From: Flavobacterium sp. Sd200
GTDB lineage: Bacteria > Bacteroidota > Bacteroidia > Flavobacteriales > Flavobacteriaceae
Length of the DNA: 64,000 bases
Direction of reading: 5' to 3'
Assembly (NCBI RefSeq): GCF_009826935.1
Contig: NZ_WUMN01000001.1
Coordinates: 620,001 to 684,000, forward strand
Shown in pieces: positions 30,290 to 36,835 of the stretch. The notes below the pieces were generated by a model. The model had not been told where the DNA came from, made no database searches, and saw nothing but the letters and a program-made list of their open reading frames with translations. A program made the translations under genes and the position numbers. How positions within the stretch are numbered: the stretch's first letter is position 1; every line of letters starts with the position of its first letter.

Positions 30290-30538
30290 TTAAACTGGCA
30301 CGCTTTTAGTTTCTGCCACAACAACGGTTGTTGCAACTATCGTTGGGAGTGGAGAAAGTGAGTAGGAGGGAACAAATAAAATTTTAGTAACTGTAGACTT
30401 GCTGATGTTAAATTCATCTTCGAGAAGTTTTTGGGCTTCACGGCACGTCATTAAATTCTTTAGTTCAATATAGCGGTCCAAAACAGCTTTGTTGCGGCGC
30501 GCTTTCTTCTCTTTAATGGTTTCGCTCAATTTTGCCAT
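30290..30538 (-). CDS. Small HTH-type DNA-binding protein (Cro-like side of the switch)
   Basis: The product has 82 residues from the ATG at 30538; the frame upstream is a hydrophobic artefact over the operator region. It has a basic start (KLSETIKEKKARRNK) and then ELKNLMTCREAQKLLEDEFN with SKSTVTKIL, a plausible helix-turn-helix. It is divergent from an XRE repressor gene 91 bases away. This is the arrangement of a lysogeny switch. The C-terminus (VVVAETKSV) is unusual. Confidence 0.55.
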   Translation of the reverse strand: MAKLSETIKEKKARRNKAVLDRYIELKNLMTCREAQKLLEDEFNISKSTVTKILFVPSYSLSPLPTIVATTVVVAETKSVPV

Positions 30539-30547
30539 AACGAAAAA

Positions 30548-30621
30548 TTGTCTACATTTATGAAGACAAATGTAATACAAAAAGTAATAAAAATTACATT
30601 TTGTTGTAATAAAAATTACAA
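30548..30621. promoter_or_regulatory. Operator region of the HTH/XRE switch
   Basis: Three symmetric sites fill the 91-base gap. (1) TTGTCT-10 bases-AGACAA, 30548-30569. (2) AAGTAATAAAAATTAC, centre 30590.5. (3) TTGTAATAAAAATTACAA, a perfect 18-bp palindrome at 30604-30621. Sites 2 and 3 share GTAAT-AAAA-ATTAC and are 22 bp apart centre to centre. Site 3 ends nine bases before the repressor start. TACATTTG on the leftward strand (30574-30567) is a -7 element overlapped by site 1. Confidence 0.65.
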
Positions 30622-30629
30622 AAAACAGC

Positions 30630-31022
30630 ATGATTAATTATATAGGTTTAAATATCAAGTACTTATGTGATAAAAATAAATTATCACAAAAAGAATTTGG
30701 AGAGATATTTGAGCAGAAACAGGCTACAATTAATACTTACATTAATGGCCGTAGTAATCCAAACGTAGAGACGATACAAAAAATTTGTAAGCACTTTGGA
30801 ATTACAATTGATGATTTTATTAACTTAGATTTAACTTTAAAGGGCTTTACTACAACCAACAACGACAAGCAACGGGTGTTGGCAGAACCACCGCCGCCCG
30901 ATTATGGCACCGCAAAGTATGTAAAGCAGCTTGAAGACATGGTGCAGCTGCAAAAAGAATTTATTGAGGCACAGAAGTTGCAAATAGAAAATTTGAAAGC
31001 ACAACCCGGAGCCGCATCATAA
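30630..31022 (+). CDS. XRE-family transcriptional regulator, repressor-like
   Basis: The product has 130 residues. An N-terminal Xre/Cro HTH is clear: LNIKYLCDKNKLSQKEFGEI, then QATINTYINGRSNPNVETI and KHFGITIDDFINLD. The C-terminal part is a coiled coil (YVKQLEDMVQLQKEFIEAQK) for oligomerisation. It has no LexA-type peptidase, so induction may use another signal. It faces the HTH gene across palindromic operators and is the likely lysogeny repressor. Confidence 0.85.
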   Translation: MINYIGLNIKYLCDKNKLSQKEFGEIFEQKQATINTYINGRSNPNVETIQKICKHFGITIDDFINLDLTLKGFTTTNNDKQRVLAEPPPPDYGTAKYVKQLEDMVQLQKEFIEAQKLQIENLKAQPGAAS

Positions 31023-31076
31023 CCTGGTTGGTATACAAAAACTAAAAATTACAAATAACCATTACTATTACACCAC

Positions 31077-31553
31077 ATGAAAAAAATTACTTTACTATTC
31101 ATTTTATTTTCTACAATAGCCTTTGCTCAATCAGATAGAGACTTAAGCGACAGAACTTTTGGCATTTATTATGGTATTGAAAGGAATATAAAAAAGACTC
31201 CTGATTTTAATCCGGCAGAATATTATGCAAATGGTAAGATAAAGGGTATAAAAGATGTTGTTGATTTTACAGAAGAACAAAAAGCTCAACTCAAAAAACT
31301 GTTTACAGACCAATACCCAGTTTTTTACGAGACAGCTAAAAAGTATTATGAGACAAAAACAGCTCAGTCTAAGGTCGAAATAATGAAATTGCTTGTAAAA
31401 AATGAGGAAGATTTTAGAGCAGTACTTACCAGGGAACAATTAGCTACTTATATAGGCTTTAAGAATGGTCTTCGACACGATGGCTACTTTCCACTAAAGC
31501 AAAATTTCATTGAAGAAGAAAAACTTGTAAAGTTTAAAAAGGAGTTACAATAA
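31077..31553 (+). CDS. Secreted protein of unknown function, 158 residues
   Basis: A clear Sec signal peptide (KKITLLFILFSTIAFAQ) is followed by a helical, Lys-rich mature protein (FTEEQKAQLKKLFTDQYPV). It lies downstream of the repressor and is rightward like the rest of the cargo. It could be expressed from the integrated element (lysogenic conversion). No family is recognised. Confidence 0.6.
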   Translation: MKKITLLFILFSTIAFAQSDRDLSDRTFGIYYGIERNIKKTPDFNPAEYYANGKIKGIKDVVDFTEEQKAQLKKLFTDQYPVFYETAKKYYETKTAQSKVEIMKLLVKNEEDFRAVLTREQLATYIGFKNGLRHDGYFPLKQNFIEEEKLVKFKKELQ

Positions 31554-31608
31554 GCTTTTTCTTCTTTATCATATACAAAAATTAACCATTTTAAATAAAC
31601 ACCACCTT

Positions 31609-32160
31609 ATGAGAAAAATTTTTACTCTCGCTGCATCTTTAGCGGCCACACTTACTTTTGCGCAGGAAACAACAAAACAGCATCAGGTATCAATCAACCC
31701 AATGTTTTCAGACCCAAGCCAAATTGGCCTACAGTATGAATACAAAATTAAGCCCGATGGCAAGCATGCCAAATCGCACATTGTAAATGTTGCTGCCGGG
31801 TTAATGAACTATTCTGTTGCAGGCTATGATATTGACGGAACCGGCTTTGCTATAGAGCTGGGCAGCCGCAACTATTGGGGGCCTGAACACAAAGGCTTTT
31901 ACGGTGCAAACTACCTGTCTTACGGCAATGTAAAGTTTGACGAAAACCTGTTTATTTTTGGAGTGGTAGATGGCACTTATAGCTACTTTTCTTTCTTTGC
32001 TCCCGAGATTGGATATAAAATACAGCTGGGCAACTTTTCTATAGATCCTTTTATTGGTGCCATGTGGAAAATTGAGATAAAAGGCAAAGGCGACATAGAC
32101 AACAAAAACGTGGACGAATGGGCTGTGAGAACCGGTGTTAAATTTGGATATAGTTTTTAA
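31609..32160 (+). CDS. Outer-membrane beta-barrel-like protein, 183 residues
   Basis: A signal peptide ends in TLTFAQ, then alternating aromatic beta-strands (HQVSINPMF, IGLQYEYKI, HIVNVAAGLMNY, KLGFGYSF-like terminus). The last residues GVKFGYSF end in Phe, the signature of outer-membrane barrels. About eight strands fit the length. A cargo surface protein; it might block superinfection. 56 bases follow the previous stop. Confidence 0.7.
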   Translation: MRKIFTLAASLAATLTFAQETTKQHQVSINPMFSDPSQIGLQYEYKIKPDGKHAKSHIVNVAAGLMNYSVAGYDIDGTGFAIELGSRNYWGPEHKGFYGANYLSYGNVKFDENLFIFGVVDGTYSYFSFFAPEIGYKIQLGNFSIDPFIGAMWKIEIKGKGDIDNKNVDEWAVRTGVKFGYSF

Positions 32161-32162
32161 TT

Positions 32163-32411
32163 ATGGCATTAGTATATACACTTATGAAAAGAAAAGATAC
32201 AGAAGAACTGCATCTTTTTAAGGGATTAATGGCTAAAGATGATCTCCGTTGCTTTGTTGAACCTGAATCTATTTGTGAAGCTATGGATAAGGTTGACTCA
32301 AACCATACTGTTTTTGCATGTCTTGACGAAAATGAGGCTCGAAAAGAGTGTGCAAGTCAAGGTCGTCCGGTATGTGGCAACTGCGTCAAAAATCTCTATG
32401 CCAATTATTGA
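32163..32411 (+). CDS. Unknown small protein with Cys residues, 82 residues
   Basis: A soluble protein, MALVYTLMKRKDTEELHLFK, then FVEPESICEAMDKV and CASQGRPVCGNCVKNLYANY. The C-terminal CxxC pair with an earlier Cys could be a metal site. It starts two bases after the barrel gene's stop, so the two are probably cotranscribed. A second frame inside it is rejected. Confidence 0.5.
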   Translation: MALVYTLMKRKDTEELHLFKGLMAKDDLRCFVEPESICEAMDKVDSNHTVFACLDENEARKECASQGRPVCGNCVKNLYANY

Positions 32412-32438
32412 TATATTAAGTCTAAATATTGTTCTATT

Positions 32439-33113
32439 ATGAATTCATTAGTGCATAATAACTATTATGATGTTGTAGCTCCAAATATATGTCCATATTG
32501 CTATGTAACTCAAATATGTACTGAAGTTGGATGTTCACAAAAACATTCTTCTAAAGAAAGCCTTATTTCACTATGGAGATGTACTAATATGTCTTGTCAA
32601 AGACTTATTGTATGCGAAAACGAATTAATTGGGGCAGAATTTGTCTTCATACGATTCTTAGATTCTTGTCCTCAAGAGCGTATATGGCCTGAGCCAGTAT
32701 TACAATTAAAAAGTGCAGGCGATTCAACACTTGAATCAAAGTTTATTAAAACTTACAATCAAAGTGTGCAAGCAGAAAATGCAGGATTAGATGAAATAGC
32801 AGGAATGGGTTATAGAAAATCTATCGAATATTTAGTAAAAGATTTAGCTACTGCAAAATTTCCCAATGATATCGAAAAAATTAAAGGTAAAGCATTAGCA
32901 CAAGTATTAAAGGATTATTTTACCGGAGATATAAAAGACATATTAGAAAGGGCTGTTTGGTTAGGCAATGACCATGCTCATTATTACAAAATTTTTGAGC
33001 AATTTGACTTAACAATGCTGAAAGACCTTATTGATTACGTTTTGGCTGAACTAGATAAAGAATACAAGAAGGCTCACTATTTAAATAGTATTAAACCATA
33101 CAATAAGCCATAA
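32439..33113 (+). CDS. DUF4145-like protein with N-terminal zinc ribbon
   Basis: The product has 224 residues. The N-terminus carries a zinc-ribbon (CPYCYVTQIC, a spacer, CTNMSC). The C-terminal half matches DUF4145: an AGMGYRKSIEYLVKDLA helix with KGKALAQVLKDYF and WLGNDHAHYYKIFEQF. DUF4145 occurs alone or fused to nucleases and is common near mobile elements and defence systems; its activity is unknown. AT-rich DNA suggests a different origin from the late operon. Confidence 0.75.
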   Translation: MNSLVHNNYYDVVAPNICPYCYVTQICTEVGCSQKHSSKESLISLWRCTNMSCQRLIVCENELIGAEFVFIRFLDSCPQERIWPEPVLQLKSAGDSTLESKFIKTYNQSVQAENAGLDEIAGMGYRKSIEYLVKDLATAKFPNDIEKIKGKALAQVLKDYFTGDIKDILERAVWLGNDHAHYYKIFEQFDLTMLKDLIDYVLAELDKEYKKAHYLNSIKPYNKP

Positions 33114-33124
33114 AACAAATTAAG

Positions 33125-33520
33125 ATGGCACAAGACACTCGAAAAAAATGGGATAATTACTTTTTAAGCTTACTGCTTAATATTGGATTATTAATGCTAC
33201 CATTTTTAATAACTTTCTTTTATAAAGAACCTATTTCTGAACGTAATTTAACTATGTCTACAGCGATGTTTGTTGCTGGTATAGTTATCTCACTTAATAG
33301 AATGCCTAATTCAATGTATGCGGTGCTTATTCTAATAATTATTTTTTTGATGGGTATATATGGTCATGTCCCTCAAAATAAAAATATTGAAACAGTCTAC
33401 AATTTTCAGACATTGATAATAGTATTTGTCATAATGACTTTAGGACTTGACAAATACATCTATTACATTAAAGAAGGCAATGAATTTGTAATTTTTAATT
33501 CCGAAAGAAATGGTAGATAA
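33125..33520 (+). CDS. Four-segment membrane protein, 131 residues
   Basis: Hydrophobic segments: FLSLLLNIGLLMLPFLITFF, MSTAMFVAGIVISL, MYAVLILIIIFLMGIYG and LIIVFVIMTLGLDKYIYY. Cytosolic tail is short. It lies 11 bases after the DUF4145 gene and overlaps the next gene by 11 bases, so the three are likely an operon. No function known. Confidence 0.6.
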   Translation: MAQDTRKKWDNYFLSLLLNIGLLMLPFLITFFYKEPISERNLTMSTAMFVAGIVISLNRMPNSMYAVLILIIIFLMGIYGHVPQNKNIETVYNFQTLIIVFVIMTLGLDKYIYYIKEGNEFVIFNSERNGR

Positions 33521-33797
33521 TTGGGAGACAATACTTGAAATCTTAGCTGTCTTAGCCGCTTTATTGGCTGTAATGATAGCATTTATTACTTCCCTGAAAG
33601 CCCGTAGAAAAGCTTTAGAAATGGAATTGAACGCCTACTTAGAACTCCAGGAAGCGAAGAATATATATTTAGAAGCCCTGGAAGCCTATTTTAAGGAAGA
33701 GTATAATCGAGAAAGTCTGGAAAAGAAGATTATAGAATTAGAAAAAGAAATTAAATTGAAAAAAGATTTAAAAATGAATATTAAAAATTCTAAATAA
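33510..33797 (+). CDS. Membrane-anchored coiled-coil protein, 95 residues
   Basis: One N-terminal hydrophobic helix (ILEILAVLAALLAVMIAFIT) then a long Glu/Lys coiled coil (LELQEAKNIYLEALEAYFKE and on to the end). Last gene of the cargo operon, 126 bases before the right attachment repeat. Partner of the previous membrane protein by overlap. Unknown function. Confidence 0.6.
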   Translation: MVDNWETILEILAVLAALLAVMIAFITSLKARRKALEMELNAYLELQEAKNIYLEALEAYFKEEYNRESLEKKIIELEKEIKLKKDLKMNIKNSK

Positions 33798-33923
33798 GTA
33801 CCTTTGTCACGTGAACAGGAAACTGAACACTTTTACTATAACATTTTAGAAATTGCCTCTCTAACCGTAAGGTTTTGGCCTCTTTTGATAGCAAAGTTCG
33901 TGTGTTTTCGGGTTCTTATAGAA

Positions 33924-33971
33924 CTCATAACCCGAAGGTCACAGGTTCGAGTCCTGTTCCCGCTACTAAGT
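33924..33971 (+). repeat. Right attachment repeat (attR), displaced tRNA-Met 3' end
   Basis: The exact copy of 2388-2435. No 5' half of a tRNA precedes it, so it cannot form a tRNA. A host-type terminator follows directly. Confidence 0.92.
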
Positions 33972-34001
33972 AAAGCCATTCAGAAATGAGTGGCTTTTTT
34001 T
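33972..34001 (+). terminator. Original tRNA-Met terminator, host side
   Basis: AAAGCCATTCA pairs with TGAGTGGCTTT (11 bp with one G-T) around a GAAA loop, then T7. It was the tRNA's terminator before insertion. Confidence 0.8.
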
Positions 34002-34020
34002 ACATTAATACTTTTGAGAT

Positions 34021-34905
34021 ATGTTGCACAAAGCAGGTTTTGTAAATATAATTGGTAATCCTAACGTAGGTAAAAGCACTCTTATGAATGCTTTTGTGGG
34101 TGAGCGTCTTTCTATAATTACCAGTAAGGCTCAAACTACACGCCACCGTATATTGGGAATTGTAAATGGCGATGATTTTCAGGTTGTGCTGTCTGATACT
34201 CCAGGTATCATCAAACCTGCTTATGAGTTGCAAAATTCGATGATGGATTTTGTGAAATCTGCTTTTGAGGATGCCGATGTGCTTATCTATATGGTAGAGA
34301 TAGGAGAGAAGGAACTTAAAGATGAAGCCTTCTTTAATAAAATAGTACATGCTAAGATTCCCGTACTTTTATTATTAAATAAAATAGATACCAGCGACCA
34401 GCAAAAGCTTGAAGAACAGGTTGCATTATGGACAGAGAAAGTGCCTAATGCCGAGATATATCCTATAAGTGCATTGCAAAATTTTAATGTTCAGGAAGTG
34501 TTTAGCCGTATTCTTGAATTATTGCCACAATCTCCGCCTTATTACCCTAAAGATGCGTTAACTGATAAGCCGGAGCGTTTTTTTGTAAACGAGACCATAC
34601 GCGAAAAAATACTTTTGAATTATGATAAGGAAATTCCGTATGCTGTAGAGATAGAGACAGAGGAATTTAAAGAAGATGATAATATCATTCGTATTCGCGC
34701 TGTTATTATGGTAGAGCGTGATACCCAAAAAGGTATCATTATAGGGCATAAAGGGGCTGCAATCAAAAAAGTTGGTATACAGGCTCGCGAAGACCTTGAG
34801 AAGTTTTTTGGCAAACAAATTCACATAGAAATGTTTGTAAAAGTCAATAAAGACTGGCGCAGCAATAATTTTCAGCTAAGACGATTTGGTTATAATAACA
34901 AATAA
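34021..34905 (+). CDS. era: GTPase Era
   Basis: The product has 294 residues, the usual length. Era binds 16S rRNA near its 3' end and helps 30S subunit assembly. The G1 loop is GNPNVGKST, G2 region TSKAQTTRHR, G3 DTPG, G4 LNKID, G5 SAL. The C-terminal KH domain includes GIIIGHKGAAIKKVGIQARE. Rightward and alone, 50 bases after the element's right end, and ended by its own terminator. Confidence 0.96.
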   Translation: MLHKAGFVNIIGNPNVGKSTLMNAFVGERLSIITSKAQTTRHRILGIVNGDDFQVVLSDTPGIIKPAYELQNSMMDFVKSAFEDADVLIYMVEIGEKELKDEAFFNKIVHAKIPVLLLLNKIDTSDQQKLEEQVALWTEKVPNAEIYPISALQNFNVQEVFSRILELLPQSPPYYPKDALTDKPERFFVNETIREKILLNYDKEIPYAVEIETEEFKEDDNIIRIRAVIMVERDTQKGIIIGHKGAAIKKVGIQAREDLEKFFGKQIHIEMFVKVNKDWRSNNFQLRRFGYNNK

Positions 34906-34910
34906 TATAA

Positions 34911-34935
34911 AACCTGCTTTTTGCAGGTTTTTTTA
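34911..34935 (+). terminator. Terminator after era
   Basis: ACCTGC, 5-base loop, GCAGGTTTTTTT. It overlaps the stop of the convergent gene. Confidence 0.85.
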
Positions 34936-36309
34936 TGCCCTCGGAGGGTTAAGGTCGTCTCCACCCGATGATGTGGGTTTAGTTGTTGCTTTTGCTGGTT
35001 TTGGCTTAGGTTGATTTGTGGTTGAGGGCTTTACCGGAGTAGTAGAAGCTGGTTTTGTTGATGTATTGCCCTGAGTTTGTTTTTGCGGAGTTACATGAGT
35101 TGTAGTTCCGGCAGGTTTAGCGAGGATACTGCCTGCCTGTTTAAGCGGAACAGTTGAACTGGTAGGTTTATTATTTGCAGGATTTATGACTGGTTTTACA
35201 TTTGTTGTTGTCGGCTTTGCTGTTGAGCCAGTTGGAGGTGTTACTATCGTCGGTATAACCGGTTTTATCAACGTATCTGTAACAATAATATCCGGAGCAC
35301 CCACAGGAATATAAATGTCAGTAACAAGTAAAGATGGTCTTCGCGTTTGCGAAACTCCTTTGGTATAGACTTCTAAATATTGAGCAGTGGTTTTTTCCTG
35401 TATTTTTTTTTCGGACATATACTTGCGTGCCGCTTGCCATCCTTTAGGTAAATGAGAATAATCTCCTCTAAGTGTTGTTTTAAGCGCATTAAAAGCAAGT
35501 AATTTGCCTCCTGCATAATCGCTGCCAGGAGCTGTGTACATCTCATCTTTAATGGGTATGCTATATGTGCAGGTAGCAGTTTGATTAGCTTTATTTATAT
35601 TTTGATATAAGATGAATGGCTTTCCGGTTACGGTGATTCTGTTTTCTTTAGAGAACTCTAACAATTTATCAAAGGCTCCAATTGCTTTTTTATTTACATC
35701 TGCAATAGGCAGGGTAGAAGTAGTCCCTAAATAAAATGTTGCCTTTTTATTTACTACGCCAACAACTTCGGTAGAAAATTTCTGAACCTCTTTCACTAAA
35801 AAGTTATTTAGGTTTACAAGTCCTTTTTCTAAAGAAGAATCTATGGTTACGTTAGTACCACCATTTAAGAGGGCATATGCTTTTTGTGTAAACGTCAGTT
35901 TTCCGCTAATACGAACTTTTACTTTAGTACTTTTAAGGGTGTCTTTTAAAATCCAGGTAACATTGGCGTCAAGATTTTCTAATTCTGCCTTTTGGTTTAT
36001 AGAGTCGTTGTTAGCAGTTTCCAGTGTTTCTATTCTTCCTCCATTACCGTCTTTTAGCCAGCTCATAGTAGCACCTGCGCCAACTGAATTATCAGAATAG
36101 CTATAAGTAGCCAAAGTATCGGCATTGGCAAAAAAGCCCAGATTTTCCCAATTTTTATAATCATTTAAATAATTATAGAGCACGGGTCTGGATACATTTA
36201 TTACTTTCTCTCTCTTTATTGTATATTTTCCGTCCTGAGTGGCAATAAATACGGTTGTGGCTATAGAAGCCAAAAGCAGAAGCAGAAATATATATTTTAC
36301 AATCTTCAT
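34933..36309 (-). CDS. SRPBCC/GyrI-like domain protein with Pro/Thr-rich C-terminus
   Basis: The product has 458 residues. An N-terminal helix (IVKYIFLLLLLASIATTVFI) anchors or exports it. Residues ~30-180 look like a polyketide-cyclase SRPBCC domain (INVSRPVLYNYLNDYKNWENL). Residues ~190-340 resemble the GyrI/AraC effector-binding fold. The last ~110 residues are low-complexity Thr/Pro/Lys (TTTNVKPVINPANN). Ligand unknown. The combination is common in Bacteroidetes. Confidence 0.7.
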   Translation of the reverse strand: MKIVKYIFLLLLLASIATTVFIATQDGKYTIKREKVINVSRPVLYNYLNDYKNWENLGFFANADTLATYSYSDNSVGAGATMSWLKDGNGGRIETLETANNDSINQKAELENLDANVTWILKDTLKSTKVKVRISGKLTFTQKAYALLNGGTNVTIDSSLEKGLVNLNNFLVKEVQKFSTEVVGVVNKKATFYLGTTSTLPIADVNKKAIGAFDKLLEFSKENRITVTGKPFILYQNINKANQTATCTYSIPIKDEMYTAPGSDYAGGKLLAFNALKTTLRGDYSHLPKGWQAARKYMSEKKIQEKTTAQYLEVYTKGVSQTRRPSLLVTDIYIPVGAPDIIVTDTLIKPVIPTIVTPPTGSTAKPTTTNVKPVINPANNKPTSSTVPLKQAGSILAKPAGTTTHVTPQKQTQGNTSTKPASTTPVKPSTTNQPKPKPAKATTKPTSSGGDDLNPPRA

Positions 36310-36442
36310 GTAAGAAATTTACGGTGGCGTAAAATTATGAATATTTCTGTTATTTAAGCAAGGAACTTTATATTGTATAAACACCTTTTTTAAATATACA
36401 GATGCTTTTAAATATACAATTTAATTTACTAATACACAAGTG

Positions 36443-36826
36443 TTAGTTGCTGTCGCATTCAACAAAATCTTTAGGATAAGGAGACAGGCTTACTTTATCT
36501 ACCAATAAAAAGAGATCTTGTTCTTTTGTGAATACTTCCAGTTCATCGCTTATACGACCTCCCATTATGGTTTTTCGATGAGTTGTTGTATTGTATTGCC
36601 CCATTTTATCGGTTACATGATAATTAAAAGAAATGAGCTGTTCGTAATCATTTTTAAACTGAACTTTCCAAACGTGCTGTTCCCCACGCATGCCCTCATC
36701 TTTTAGCCGAAACGATATTTTACTGTAACAACTTGTTTTTTGCCAGCTTTCCCATCCGGCAGATTGTGCCTTCATCGAAATACTTGCTATCATTGCAAGC
36801 AGAGATATGAATAAAAACTTTTTCAT
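36443..36826 (-). CDS. Secreted protein, 127 residues
   Basis: A signal peptide (KFLFISLLAMIASISMKAQS), then a beta-rich domain (CYSKISFRLKDEG, VWKVQFKNDYEQLISFNYHV). Last gene of a leftward cluster with the TPR lipoprotein and LpoB, nine bases after the former's stop. Function unknown but context suggests the envelope. Confidence 0.65.
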   Translation of the reverse strand: MKKFLFISLLAMIASISMKAQSAGWESWQKTSCYSKISFRLKDEGMRGEQHVWKVQFKNDYEQLISFNYHVTDKMGQYNTTTHRKTIMGGRISDELEVFTKEQDLFLLVDKVSLSPYPKDFVECDSN

Positions 36827-36835
36827 AACTGCAAT

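Larger units (their letters stand above)
2388..33971. mobile_element. Integrated element of about 31.6 kb in tRNA-Met: putative non-tailed prophage
   Basis: The boundaries are a perfect 48-bp direct repeat (2388-2435 and 33924-33971). An integrase gene begins 51 bases inside the left copy. The right copy holds only the 3' part of the tRNA, as expected for the displaced end. Gene content is phage-like: late lysis and structural genes leftward, an early leftward block, and a repressor-like switch. No terminase, portal, tail, relaxase or type IV secretion gene is recognisable. Most late products are small proteins with one membrane segment, which suits a virus with an internal membrane. The element looks intact, with no frame-disrupted large genes. 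A satellite or another kind of integrative element is the main alternative. Confidence 0.85.

Noticed and set aside
33799..33806. TACCTTTG as a promoter before attR
   Set aside because: No TTTG at -33 and no gene follows; one match to a short motif is expected by chance in AT-rich DNA.
2388..33971. Integrative conjugative element or tailed prophage
   Set aside because: No relaxase, coupling protein, conjugation genes, terminase, portal, tape measure or sheath were seen.
33804..33989. Frame of 61 residues at the right end
   Set aside because: It reads through the displaced tRNA-Met 3' end and its terminator.
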